Of a DNA stretch of 64,000 bases, positions 52,495-61,608 are shown piece after piece. The stretch lies in NCBI RefSeq assembly GCF_003611035.1, contig NZ_CP030033.1, positions 806,001 to 870,000 of the forward strand. Reading direction: 5' to 3'. The translations under genes were made by a program, and so were the position numbers. The notes beneath the pieces were generated by a model, which was not told the DNA's origin, ran no database searches, and saw only the letters and a list, made by a program, of their open reading frames with translations. Position 1 is the first letter of the stretch; each line of letters starts with the position of its first letter. Origin of the DNA: Cryobacterium soli (GTDB taxonomy: Bacteria; Actinomycetota; Actinomycetes; Actinomycetales; Microbacteriaceae).

Positions 52495-53796
52495 ATGATG
52501 ATCACTCGCACACGACGAACCCGCTTCGCCCTCGCGGCGCCGCTGGTTCTCGCCCTCGCCGCAAGCATGACAGCGTGCTCCAGCGGCGGCGGCGACTCGG
52601 AGGAGGTCACCGACCTCACCCTGATCGCGGCGAACAGCCCCTGGACCGAGGGTCTCAAGACCCTCGCCGCCGAGTACGAGGACGAGACCGATATCAAGGT
52701 CAACCTCGAGTTCTACGGCAACGAGCAGTTGAACGACACCCTCAAGGTCAAGCTCAACGCCCAGTCGAGCGACTTCGACATGTACGGCTACCAGGTCCAA
52801 GACGTGATGCGCGAGTTCAGCCGCAACGGATGGCTCGCCGACATGACCGAATACGTCGAGAGCGATGCGGAGTGGAACTGGGAGGACTTCCAGCAGTCCG
52901 CCCGTGACGCCGTCACCCTCGACGACACCGTCTACGGGGTACCCGTGATGACCGAGCGCCACGTCATGTACTACCGGGCAGACCTGCTCGAGGCCGCCGG
53001 AATCGCCGTGCCGACGACGCTCAAGGAACTCGACGCGGCCGCGGCGAAGCTGAACGACCCCGACAACGGTTTCTACGGCATCGCCATGCGCGGCGCCAAG
53101 GTGCCGCTGGTCACCCAGTTCTCCTCCTTCCTTTACAGCTACGGCGGTGACTTCCAGGACAAGGACGGCAACGCCACGGTCGACACCCCCGAGGCCAAGG
53201 AGGCGTACGCCGCCTACGGCAGCCTGCTGAAGAACTACGGCCCTCCCGGAGCCACCAACATGGGCTGGCCCGAAGCCTCCGCGATCTTCGCGCAGGGAAA
53301 CGCCGCGTTCTACCTCGACGCCGACAGCCAGGCCTACACCTTCCTCGACCCGGCCAGCAGTGCTGTCGTCGACACCGTCGCGTACGGAGCCTTCCCGGCC
53401 GGCCCGGCCGGCTCGCACCCGTACAGCATCGTGCCGCAGACCGTGGGCATCAACGAGTTCTCCACGAAGAAGGATGCCGCCTGGGACTTCATCAAGTGGG
53501 TGACCAGCGAGGAGAACAGCAAGGTCCTGCTCTCCGAGGAGACGGTGCCCAGCGCCCGCGACTCGGCGTGGGCCGATGACGCCGCGACCGCCGGGTTCCC
53601 GGCCGGACTCGTCGAGATCGTGCGCAACAGCGAGGGCACGGTCGGCCACGACCGCCCGCAACTGGAAAAGGTCGCCCTGGCCCGCGAAATCGTCGGCGGA
53701 CCGGCGATCACCGCGATCGAAGGCGGCGACGTCGATGCGGTCGCCGATAAGGCGAACACCGACTTCCAAACGCTGCTCGACGGCGAACAGAAGTAG
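52495..53796 (+). CDS. Sugar-binding lipoprotein of a third ABC importer
   Basis: Family 1 solute-binding protein of 433 residues with lipoprotein signal ending in MTAC (Cys28) and SSGGG linker. GIAMRGAKVP and VGINEFSTKKDAAWDFIKWV are typical of CUT1 proteins. The gene offers ATG 52495 or 52498; GGAAGG is better spaced for the second. A strong hairpin follows the stop. The ligand is probably the sugar or sugar acid metabolised by the operon. Confidence 0.92.
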   Translation: MMITRTRRTRFALAAPLVLALAASMTACSSGGGDSEEVTDLTLIAANSPWTEGLKTLAAEYEDETDIKVNLEFYGNEQLNDTLKVKLNAQSSDFDMYGYQVQDVMREFSRNGWLADMTEYVESDAEWNWEDFQQSARDAVTLDDTVYGVPVMTERHVMYYRADLLEAAGIAVPTTLKELDAAAAKLNDPDNGFYGIAMRGAKVPLVTQFSSFLYSYGGDFQDKDGNATVDTPEAKEAYAAYGSLLKNYGPPGATNMGWPEASAIFAQGNAAFYLDADSQAYTFLDPASSAVVDTVAYGAFPAGPAGSHPYSIVPQTVGINEFSTKKDAAWDFIKWVTSEENSKVLLSEETVPSARDSAWADDAATAGFPAGLVEIVRNSEGTVGHDRPQLEKVALAREIVGGPAITAIEGGDVDAVADKANTDFQTLLDGEQK

Positions 53797-53825
53797 CCCA
53801 TCCGACCGGCCCCGCCGGTCTCCCA

Positions 53826-53858
53826 CGCCGGGCGGGCTGCGACAGCACCCGCCCGGCG
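53826..53858 (+). other. Intercistronic hairpin between binding protein and permease
   Basis: A perfect 11-pair stem, CGCCGGGCGGG (53826-53836) with CCCGCCCGGCG (53848-53858), lies 30 bases after the lipoprotein stop. It matches the arrangement in the importer operon at 20262-20291. Confidence 0.65.
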
Positions 53859-53896
53859 CATCTCCTCGCTTCACCCTGCGACATCGAAAGCAGATC

Positions 53897-54838
53897 ATGA
53901 CAACCACGAGTCAGACCAGCTACCTGGCGCCCAAGCCCCGCCGGGGCACCGGCCTCACCACCTGGATCGACCGGCACCTCAAGCTGGTGTTCACGGCGCC
54001 GGCGATAGCCTTCGTCGCGATCCTGATCGTATTTCCGATCGCCTACACCGTGTTCCTCTCCTTCACCGACTCCGCGAGTTCGGTGACCCGGCCCTTCCGC
54101 TTCGTGGGTCTCGACAACTACGCCCGCTGGCTCACCGACTTCGAGCGCTTCTGGCCGGCCACCGGCCGCACGGCCTACTTCACCGTGACCGCCCTCGTGG
54201 TCGAACTCGTGCTGGGCCTGGCGATCGCGCTGCTGTTGCGCAAGACGTTCCGCGGCCAGGGCCTCGTGCGCGTGTTCATTCTGCTGCCGCTCGTGGCCAC
54301 TCCGGTCGCCGTGGGCATGATGTGGCTGCTCATCTTCGAGCCGTCCATCGGCTTCGCGAACGTGTTTATGAAGTCGCTCGGCCTCGGACCCCAGCTCTGG
54401 CTCTCGGGCACCGACACCGCGCTCAACACGCTCATCTTCATCGACGTGTGGCAGTGGACGCCCATGGTGGTGCTGATCCTGCTGGCCGGGCTCTCCACCC
54501 TGCCGGAAGAACCCGATGAGGCCGCCCGCGTCGACGGGGCGAACGCCTGGCAACGGTTCGTGCACATCACCCTGCCCCTGCTCATGCCGACCATCGCGGC
54601 GGCCGCGATCCTGCGCTCCATCGACGCCATGAAGACGTTCGACATCATCTACGCCACCAAGGGACGCACCGGCGGATCCAACAACGAGGCCGAGACGCTC
54701 AACATGCTCGCCTACAACGAGAGCTTCGGAAATTCCCAGTACGGCAGCGCCGCCGCCCTGTTGATGCTGTTCCTGCTCTTCATCGTGATCATCCTCACGG
54801 CCCTCACCATTCTGCGCACGAAGGGAAACCGGGCATGA
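53897..54838 (+). CDS. Sugar ABC transporter permease, MalF type
   Basis: Inner-membrane permease of 313 residues with six helices and EAA loop EPDEAARVDGANAWQRFVHI. ATG 53897 was chosen as the family-like start (MTTTSQTSYLAPKPRRG); the frame is open far upstream inside the binding-protein region, which is shadow. Its stop overlaps the next start (ATGA). Confidence 0.93.
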   Translation: MTTTSQTSYLAPKPRRGTGLTTWIDRHLKLVFTAPAIAFVAILIVFPIAYTVFLSFTDSASSVTRPFRFVGLDNYARWLTDFERFWPATGRTAYFTVTALVVELVLGLAIALLLRKTFRGQGLVRVFILLPLVATPVAVGMMWLLIFEPSIGFANVFMKSLGLGPQLWLSGTDTALNTLIFIDVWQWTPMVVLILLAGLSTLPEEPDEAARVDGANAWQRFVHITLPLLMPTIAAAAILRSIDAMKTFDIIYATKGRTGGSNNEAETLNMLAYNESFGNSQYGSAAALLMLFLLFIVIILTALTILRTKGNRA

Positions 54839-55740
54839 ATGCCACCACCGAGACCGTCGCACAGCGCACCGCGCCGCCCACGACTCCCTCCTCACCGTCC
54901 CACCGGGTCCCGGCGTCGCGCCGGCGCCGCAAGCGTCTTCTCCTGCCGACCCTGCGCACCGTCGCGATCGTCGGCGTGGTTCTCCTCTTCGTGTTGCCGC
55001 TGGGCTGGATGCTCATGGCCGCGTTCAAGACGAACCTCGACATCGTCTCACCGGCCCGCACCTTCGACTTCACGCCAACCCTGAACAACTTCAACACCGT
55101 GTTCGGCGCGCAGAATTTCGCCCCGTTCATCCTGAACAGCGTCATCGTCGGCATCGGGGCCACGGTGATCGCACTGGTGCTCGGCGTTCCGGCCGCGTAC
55201 GGCATCGCCCGGTACCGCATCCGCAATGCGACCGCTTTCGTGCTGCTGGCCCGGGTGATCCCTGGGGTGAGCCTCCTCATCCCCTGGTACTTCCTGTTCA
55301 GCCAGGTTCAACTCGTCGGAACCTACACCGCGCTCATCCTCACCCACATCTTCGTCACCATGCCATTGGTCGTGGCGATCATGGTCGGCTTCTTCGAAGG
55401 CCTGCCTGAAGAGCTCGAGGAAGCCGCCCAGATCGACGGTTCGAGCCGCGTCGGCGCCTTCCTGCGGGTGGTTCTCCCGCTGGCGCTGCCCGGGGTCGCG
55501 ACCAGCGCCATCCTGGCGTTCATCTTCAGCTGGAACAACTTTCTGTTCGCGCTCGTGCTCTCCAACCAGGACACCCGCACCCTGCCGGTCGCGATCTCGA
55601 ACTTCACCAGCTACGCCTCGGTGGACTGGGGCGGACTGATGGCGGCCTCCGTCGTCATCACCATCCCGGTCATGCTCGTGGCGCTGTTCGCCCAGAAGTA
55701 CGTCGTCGCGGGCCTGACCGCCGGCGCGACGAAGGGATGA
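54835..55740 (+). CDS. Sugar ABC transporter permease, MalG type
   Basis: Inner-membrane permease of 301 residues with six helices and EAA loop ELEEAAQIDGSSRVGAFLRV. It overlaps the MalF-type gene by four bases (ATGA) and the SDR gene by four bases. No ATPase gene is present in this operon either. Confidence 0.93.
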   Translation: MNATTETVAQRTAPPTTPSSPSHRVPASRRRRKRLLLPTLRTVAIVGVVLLFVLPLGWMLMAAFKTNLDIVSPARTFDFTPTLNNFNTVFGAQNFAPFILNSVIVGIGATVIALVLGVPAAYGIARYRIRNATAFVLLARVIPGVSLLIPWYFLFSQVQLVGTYTALILTHIFVTMPLVVAIMVGFFEGLPEELEEAAQIDGSSRVGAFLRVVLPLALPGVATSAILAFIFSWNNFLFALVLSNQDTRTLPVAISNFTSYASVDWGGLMAASVVITIPVMLVALFAQKYVVAGLTAGATKG

Positions 55741-56552
55741 CCGTGGCCACCGGCTCGCGCGTCGCCTGGGTGGTGGGCGGCGGCAGCGGGATCGGCGCCG
55801 GCGCGGCTCTCGCGCTGGCGGCATCCGGTCACACCGTGATCGTCTCCGGCCGTCGCGACGCCGAACTGCGTGACGTGGCCGCCGCGGGCGATCGCTCAGC
55901 GGGCGGCCGGATCATCGCCCTGCCCGTCGATGTCGCAGCCGCCGACGGGCCGGGCGCCCTCGCCGCCGCCCACGAGCAGATCGCCGCCGAGCACGGACCG
56001 GTGACCGCGCTCGTCTACTCGGCCGGCACCAACACGCCCCAGCGCTACTGGGCCGACACCAGCCCGGCGGACTTCGCCCGGGTTCTCGACGTCAACCTCA
56101 CCGGGGCGATGCGCGCCATCCACACCGTGCTGCCCGGGATGCGCGCCGGCGGGAACGGCCTGGTGATCCTCGTCTCATCGTGGGCCGCGTGGCGTTTCGC
56201 GCCCACGGCGGGCGCCGCCTACTCCACCAGCAAGACCGGTCTGGGCGTGCTCACCGAAACGCTCAACGTTCAGGAACGCGACCACGGCATCCGCGCCACC
56301 CACCTGTGTCCGGGCGAGGTGCGCACGGAGATCCTCAAGACCAGGCCGGTCGTGCCCACGGATGCCGAACAGGCGCTGATGCTCTCCCCTGACGACATCG
56401 GTGATGTCGTGCGTTACCTGGCGGCGTTGCCCGCCCGGGTCTGCGTCAACGAACTCGTTATCACGCCGACCAGCAACACCTCGTACTCGGCCGCCCATGC
56501 GGCCGCGCAGCCCGCCACTGAGCCGGCCCCCAGCCCCGCCAACAGAAAGTGA
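55737..56552 (+). CDS. Short-chain dehydrogenase/reductase
   Basis: Classical SDR of 271 residues with cofactor motif GGGSGIG (14-20), NNAG-like SAG, catalytic Ser (VSSWA), Tyr162 and Lys166 (YSTSK). All catalytic residues are present, unlike the SDR at 33461-34234. The C-terminal tail of about 25 residues is Ala/Pro-rich and probably disordered. It overlaps the permease stop by four bases. It may oxidise a sugar or hydroxy acid taken up by the importer. Confidence 0.92.
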   Translation: MTVATGSRVAWVVGGGSGIGAGAALALAASGHTVIVSGRRDAELRDVAAAGDRSAGGRIIALPVDVAAADGPGALAAAHEQIAAEHGPVTALVYSAGTNTPQRYWADTSPADFARVLDVNLTGAMRAIHTVLPGMRAGGNGLVILVSSWAAWRFAPTAGAAYSTSKTGLGVLTETLNVQERDHGIRATHLCPGEVRTEILKTRPVVPTDAEQALMLSPDDIGDVVRYLAALPARVCVNELVITPTSNTSYSAAHAAAQPATEPAPSPANRK

Positions 56553-56556
56553 ACCC

Positions 56557-57426
56557 ATGACACGCCGCGATATCCTCACCGCAGTGCCCGTTGCCTTCCA
56601 CGAGGACGGCCGCCTCGACCTGGAAGGCTCCCGGGACATCCTCCGCTACGTCGCCGCCTCCGGCAACGAGGGCGCCTTCGTGCTCGGCACCACCGGCGAG
56701 TTCCCCTCCCTCAGCTTCGAGGAACGCGGGCAACTCACCGCCCTCAGCCTGGAGGAGCTGTCGCCGGTGATGCGCGTTGTGGTGCACGTGGGTGCGCCGA
56801 GCCTGTACGAGGTGCTGCGGCTCATCGGCCAGGCCCGCGACCTCGGCGCCACCGAGATCGCGGTTCTCACCCCGTATTACTTGCCCTCGACCGACGACGC
56901 CCTCCGGGAGTTCTTCACCGCCGTGGACGCGGCATCCGCCGGGCTGGCGGTCTACATCTACGTCTACCAGAAGCGCAGCGGCAACTTCGTGAGCGTTGAT
57001 CTGATGGCCGAACTCGCCCAGCTGCCCAACATCGTGGGCGCCAAGGTGAGTGAGGAACCCCTCGCACTGATCGCGCAATACCGTGCGGTCGTGCCCGAGG
57101 GCTTCCTGCTCTACACCGGCGCCGACGCCGAACTCGCCGCGGCAGCAGACGCCGGCGCGCAGGGGGTCATCTCAGGAATCTCCTCGGTGCTCCCGAAACC
57201 GTTCCGCGCGCTGGCCGCGGCCGCCGATTCCGGCGACCCCGCCCGGCTCGCGGCGGCACAGGCGGATGTCGACACCGTGGTCTCAGCCATCGCCGGTGAC
57301 ATGGGCCGAATGAAGGCGGCCTACCGTCTGCTCGGGATCAATGGCGGCACCACCCGCATGGCCATCGCCCCGCCCAGCGCCGACGCGCTCGCGGAGATCG
57401 CCCGCGTCACTCCCCTCTTCAAGTAG
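56557..57426 (+). CDS. DapA-family lyase/dehydratase, second copy
   Basis: Schiff-base TIM-barrel enzyme of 289 residues. GTTGE (44-48), Tyr137 region (YIYVYQKRSGN) and the Schiff-base Lys163 (VGAKVSEEP) are visible. Start ATG 56557 follows GAAAG. With a 2-hydroxyacid dehydrogenase and an SDR it could cleave a 2-keto-3-deoxy sugar acid, but the exact reaction is open. It is the last gene of the GntR-controlled operon. Confidence 0.9.
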   Translation: MTRRDILTAVPVAFHEDGRLDLEGSRDILRYVAASGNEGAFVLGTTGEFPSLSFEERGQLTALSLEELSPVMRVVVHVGAPSLYEVLRLIGQARDLGATEIAVLTPYYLPSTDDALREFFTAVDAASAGLAVYIYVYQKRSGNFVSVDLMAELAQLPNIVGAKVSEEPLALIAQYRAVVPEGFLLYTGADAELAAAADAGAQGVISGISSVLPKPFRALAAAADSGDPARLAAAQADVDTVVSAIAGDMGRMKAAYRLLGINGGTTRMAIAPPSADALAEIARVTPLFK

Positions 57427-57463
57427 GGCCGCCGAATCAACGCCGTCCGGAACCGGGGCGCCC

Positions 57464-58519
57464 TCACCATCCTCCGCGCGTCGGTGTGTGCCCCTGCCGG
57501 GCGTCGTCGGGCATCGCCATCTCGGCGCGCAACCCGAGGAGCCGGATGGGACGGCCCGGTTCGATCTCGGCGGCGAGGTCCACGGCCCGGGCGAGGATCT
57601 CGGCTCCGTCGGAGGTGGCGGGAATCCTCCGCGCCCGGGTCGTGGTGGCGAACGGCGCGTACCGGATCTTGAGGGTCAACCCGATGACGGGCCGCCCCTC
57701 GGCCACGACGTCCTCCAGCACCCGCTTGGTCAGTTCCCGCACGGCGTCGTCGACCTGGGCGGGCTCGGTCAGGTCCTGCTGGAAGGTGATCTCCCGGCTG
57801 TGCCCCCGGGCCACCCACGGGGTGTCGTCGACCACGCTAGCGCCGTCCCCGCGGCCGAGTTCGGCGTACCACGGCCCCATCTTGGGCCCGAACTCCGGCA
57901 CCAGATCCGCCGGGTCGCACGCGGCAAGCTCGGCGACGGTGTGGATGCCCAGTTTGGCCAGCCGGCCCGACACCTTGGCTCCCACGCCCCACAGCTCGCG
58001 GGTCGGCCGATCGCCCATGACGTCGAGCCAGTTGTCCGCCGTGAGCCGGAACACTCCGGCCGGTTTGCCGAACCCGGTGGCGACCTTGGCGCGCACCAGG
58101 GTGTCGCCGATGCCCACACTGCAGTGCAACCGGGTTCGCTCCAAGACCGCGGCCTGCAGCTGCCGGGCATAGCCTTCCGGATCATCCGTGGTGATGCCGA
58201 TGAAGGCTTCGTCCCAGCCCAACACCTGCACGGTGGCGCCCGGTTGCCCGCGCAGAGTTCCCATCACGGTCTCCGACGCCGCGAGGTACTCCTCCGCATC
58301 GACGGGCAGGATCACCGCGTCGGGCACCTTCCGGGCCGCGATGCGCAGCGGCATGCCGGACCCCACGCCGAACGCCCGGGCCTCGTACGACGCGGTCGAC
58401 ACGACCGCGCGTTCGGTGGGGTCACCCCGCCCGCCGACAATGATCGGCAAGCCGGCCAGCTCCGGGCGCCGCAGAACCTCGACCGCAGCGATGAACTGGT
58501 CGAGATCCACGTGCAGCAC
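57464..58519 (-). CDS. dinB: DNA polymerase IV, DinB2-like (non-aromatic steric gate)
   Basis: Y-family translesion polymerase, 351 residues. Catalytic acids are Asp5 and Asp7 (VDLD), plus DE in GWDEAF. The residue at the ribonucleotide steric gate, Phe13 in E. coli DinB, is Ile10 here (DQFIAAVE). The C-terminus ends GHTPTRGGW and has no obvious beta-clamp motif. This matches the mycobacterial DinB2 group, where a Leu at this place allows ribonucleotide use. The GTG at 58519 is the only plausible standard start, since no ATG or GTG precedes it in frame. Confidence 0.9.
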   Translation of the reverse strand: MLHVDLDQFIAAVEVLRRPELAGLPIIVGGRGDPTERAVVSTASYEARAFGVGSGMPLRIAARKVPDAVILPVDAEEYLAASETVMGTLRGQPGATVQVLGWDEAFIGITTDDPEGYARQLQAAVLERTRLHCSVGIGDTLVRAKVATGFGKPAGVFRLTADNWLDVMGDRPTRELWGVGAKVSGRLAKLGIHTVAELAACDPADLVPEFGPKMGPWYAELGRGDGASVVDDTPWVARGHSREITFQQDLTEPAQVDDAVRELTKRVLEDVVAEGRPVIGLTLKIRYAPFATTTRARRIPATSDGAEILARAVDLAAEIEPGRPIRLLGLRAEMAMPDDARQGHTPTRGGW

Positions 58520-58648
58520 CCAAGGGATTCCGCTGACGCCACCAGTGTGCCCCGAACCCGACCGGGACGTCTCCGTCGACGCCGGCGGTGGGCGGGCTCA
58601 GCGAGCGCGGCCGTGCCGACGTCGAATCCGGCCCGAGGTCGAGCGACC

Positions 58649-59794
58649 TCACGCGAACGGTCCTGCAGGCGAGAAGGCGAACGCGGCGAAGCGCTCTCCA
58701 ATGAGCTGGTGGGCCTCGGGCCCCGGGTGCAGGCCGTCGGGAAGCGGGAGGACGGCCGCATCCGTCGCGCCGAACAGCTCGGTGCCGTCGAGATAGTACA
58801 GGTTGGGGTCGGCGGAGCGTCGCTCGAGCAGGGTCTGCAGTGCATCCCTGATAACGGTGAGCGTCAGCCGCCCCTGCGACGTGTCATCCGGCGTTCCGGT
58901 GGCGACGAATCGGACCTTCCCTTCGGCCAACGCCGCCGGATCGAACGCCCCCGGTCCGGCCGCGTGCTCGTGGATACCGCAGAAGATCGGCGAGATGAGC
59001 ACGAGTGGGGTCTCCGGATGCCCGTCCCGAATGGTGTCGAGGAAGCCGTGCACGGCGGGCACGAAGGCCCGGAGCCGCATTGCGTCCACATTCACGACGT
59101 TGATGCCGAGCTTCACGCTGATCACATCGGCCGGGGTGTCGCGCATGACGCGGGCGAGGAACGGGTCGACCATCGCGCTTCCGCCGAACCCGAGGTTGAG
59201 CAGTTCGACGCCACCGGCCCGCGCGGCGACCGCCGGCCAGATCTGGCTGGGCGCGGTCGCGTTCGAGCCGTGGCTGATGGAACTGCCGTGATGCATCCAC
59301 ACCGCGCCCGCCGGTGAGACGGGGAGAAGGGCCACATCGGAGTGGACGTGGATCAGCTCGACCGATTCGTTGTGCGGCAGCCAGACCTCGAACCGTTTTG
59401 TGCCCGAAGGCACGCCGCTCAGAGTGGTGGTGTGCGAGGGCCCGGCATGCAGGGCGGTCGCGCCGGTCTGGAGGTCGACCTCGAGGACGTCTCCCCCGGT
59501 CAACTCGTCGCTCACTGCTATTTCGCCGTCGATGAAGACATCGATGCGACCCCGCGGCCGGGACACTCCCCGGTATTGCGATCGGGTGGGGTGCACCACG
59601 ACCTCCATGCGTTCGGCAGCCGAGTCGAAGACGAGGCGCACCCCGGAGGGCTGGCTCTCGACGGACAGCAACTGCGGGTCGGGAAACTGCTCCCGCACCC
59701 AGACCGGAAGCCGGTGTGGACGCATGCCCCTCTGTGTCGGTTCCAGTTCAGCGACGCCGTGGACCAACGGCAATGAGATCGGGGTGACGATCAT
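58649..59794 (-). CDS. SGNH/GDSL-type hydrolase
   Basis: Esterase of 381 residues. An N-terminal beta-rich region (about 1-160) precedes the SGNH core: HHGSSISHG (block I with Ser), LGFGGSAM (block II Gly), KLGINVVN (block III Asn) and DGLHPG (block V Asp/His). No signal peptide is visible. This layout resembles sugar-esterase type hydrolases with an N-terminal binding domain, so it may deacylate a carbohydrate. Start ATG 59794 has GGAGGT upstream. Confidence 0.88.
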   Translation of the reverse strand: MIVTPISLPLVHGVAELEPTQRGMRPHRLPVWVREQFPDPQLLSVESQPSGVRLVFDSAAERMEVVVHPTRSQYRGVSRPRGRIDVFIDGEIAVSDELTGGDVLEVDLQTGATALHAGPSHTTTLSGVPSGTKRFEVWLPHNESVELIHVHSDVALLPVSPAGAVWMHHGSSISHGSNATAPSQIWPAVAARAGGVELLNLGFGGSAMVDPFLARVMRDTPADVISVKLGINVVNVDAMRLRAFVPAVHGFLDTIRDGHPETPLVLISPIFCGIHEHAAGPGAFDPAALAEGKVRFVATGTPDDTSQGRLTLTVIRDALQTLLERRSADPNLYYLDGTELFGATDAAVLPLPDGLHPGPEAHQLIGERFAAFAFSPAGPFA

Positions 59795-59860
59795 GGCGAT
59801 ACCTCCAGATGAGTTGAGGGTTCGACCTGCAACGCCCGACCGAACACATCAAACTACACC

Positions 59861-60514
59861 CTATAGGTTTTTCCCAATGGTCTGTAGGCTTGACGCCGCG
59901 CCGAGGACGGCAGAGCTTCCGAGGTCTCCCTTCGGCAGCGCGGAGGTGGCAGCGACGGCCTCGGTCCAGGCCTCCGTGGTAGCGACCGCGGCGAAGTTCG
60001 AGTGCAACAGCGCCATGAGGGTCATGTGCACGGTCTTCGCATCGGCGAAGCCCGCTTCGTTGGCGATATTGATGGCTCCGGTCGCATCCGCGAGCACCTC
60101 GGCGGCGAGCCCGTGGGTCTCCGACTCGGCGGCCGACGCGAGAATGCAGTTATTCGTCATGTAGCCCACGAGGGTGATCGTGTCGATCTCGCGCTCTCGC
60201 AGCCAGTCGAGAAGATCTGTGCCGGCGAACACCGTGCCGAATTGCTTCGTCATAGACTTCCACTCGGGGCGCCGGCGGTTCTCGACGTCGGGATGCAACG
60301 CGAAGCCGTCCGTCGTCGGGTTGAAGACCGGTGCCGCGTCGCCAGAGCAATGCTGAATGACGGCGATCGGGATCCCCGCAGAGGTAGCCGTGTCGATGGC
60401 GGCGGTGATCCGTGGCAACGAGGCGGTGTGGGGCGGGTACTGGATCTCCAGCGGACCGCTGAAGTAGTCCTGCTGCACATCGACAAGAATCAGTGCACGA
60501 CGGGGGCTGTTCAT
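59861..60514 (-). CDS. Isochorismatase-family cysteine hydrolase
   Basis: 217 residues with the family triad Asp12 (LVDVQQDYF), Lys90 and Cys123 (NNCILASAAES). Members hydrolyse amides such as nicotinamide or ureido compounds, or isochorismate ethers; the substrate here is unknown. Divergent from a GlxA-type regulator whose first half is related to DJ-1/PfpI, which probably governs it. Confidence 0.9.
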   Translation of the reverse strand: MNSPRRALILVDVQQDYFSGPLEIQYPPHTASLPRITAAIDTATSAGIPIAVIQHCSGDAAPVFNPTTDGFALHPDVENRRRPEWKSMTKQFGTVFAGTDLLDWLREREIDTITLVGYMTNNCILASAAESETHGLAAEVLADATGAINIANEAGFADAKTVHMTLMALLHSNFAAVATTEAWTEAVAATSALPKGDLGSSAVLGAASSLQTIGKNL

Positions 60515-60642
60515 GGGTGAGTGACTCCTCAGGTTGGGGCTCTAACGGTTGTGCTTCCTCCATCGTCGCGAGCCCGACGAGCGCCCGCCATTGGCGTAAA
60601 AGACGCAATACGATGGATTCAGGCCAAACGGGTGGAGTTTTT

Positions 60643-61590
60643 GTGAAGATCGCCATTTACGCATTCGACGGCGTAACGATGTTCCACCTCTCGACGCCGC
60701 AGCTCGTGTTCGATGAAGTCACCCAGCTGGGTATCGCCCAGTGGACCACGGTCCTGTTCTCCGACCGCGCCGGCTCCATCCGCACCGCCGAGGGCTATCG
60801 GCTGAGCGGCATCAGCGGCGCGGCGGATGCGACGGACGCCGACGTCGTCGTCGTCCCGTCGTGGGCGGAAGACGGACGCACGCTGGGTCCGGCTCTTCGC
60901 ACGGTGCTGCACGCCGCGCACGCCAGAGGAGCGGTGATTATCGGGCTCTGCCTGGGAGCGATCGCCGTGGCCGATGCCGGACTCCTCACCGGCCGTTCCG
61001 CAGCGACTCACTGGCACGCGGTGGAACGCCTCGCCGCGCGCCACCCCGACCTCACCGTCAACGCCTCGGCACTGTACGTCGACCTCGGTGATGTGCTCAC
61101 CTCGGCCGGCACCGCCTCCGGCCTGGACGCCTGCCTCCACTTCATTCGCTCACGCCTCGGGGCCGATGCGGCCAACCGGGTGGCGCGCTCGTTGGTCGTT
61201 GCGCCTCACCGCGAAGGTGGGCAAGCCCAGTACATCGAACATCCCGTGTCAAACAATGGCACCAGCGATCCGATCGCACGGGCGACCGGGTGGGCGCTGA
61301 CGCATCTCAACGGCGACCTCGGCGTCGACCGGCTCGCCGCTGCGGCCCACATGAGCCGGCGCACTTTTACTCGGTCATTCCGCGCACAAACCGGAGCCAC
61401 GCCGGCCGCCTGGGTGCGCTCGCGCCGTTTGGACGAGGCGCGTCGACTGCTCGAAACGACCAGCCTGTCCATCGACCAGGTCTCGGACTCGTGCGGCTTT
61501 GGCAACCCGGTCACCCTCCGGCAGAGTTTCCTCGCGGCGTTCGGGTGCACGCCGTCCAACTACCGGCACCGATTCGACGCCCGCCGCTGA
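60643..61590 (+). CDS. GlxA-type regulator: DJ-1/PfpI domain fused to AraC HTH
   Basis: 315 residues. The N-terminal DJ-1/PfpI-like domain (1-170) has Cys103 in GLCLGAIAV. The AraC domain (about 205-310) carries two HTH motifs (GVDRLAAAAHMSRRTFTRSF and SIDQVSDSCGFGNPVTLRQS). I took the GTG at 60643 because GGTGGAG precedes it and MKIAIYAFDG is the family start; ATG 60613 is the alternative. It is divergent from the isochorismatase-family gene. Confidence 0.9.
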   Translation: MKIAIYAFDGVTMFHLSTPQLVFDEVTQLGIAQWTTVLFSDRAGSIRTAEGYRLSGISGAADATDADVVVVPSWAEDGRTLGPALRTVLHAAHARGAVIIGLCLGAIAVADAGLLTGRSAATHWHAVERLAARHPDLTVNASALYVDLGDVLTSAGTASGLDACLHFIRSRLGADAANRVARSLVVAPHREGGQAQYIEHPVSNNGTSDPIARATGWALTHLNGDLGVDRLAAAAHMSRRTFTRSFRAQTGATPAAWVRSRRLDEARRLLETTSLSIDQVSDSCGFGNPVTLRQSFLAAFGCTPSNYRHRFDARR

Positions 61591-61608
61591 TGCGCCCTTG
61601 ACGGCCGC

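Noticed and set aside
52492..53907. 471-codon open frame opposite the binding-protein gene
   Set aside because: It is a high-GC shadow: composition is Gly/Val/Arg rich without any domain, and the plus-strand lipoprotein gene is unmistakable.
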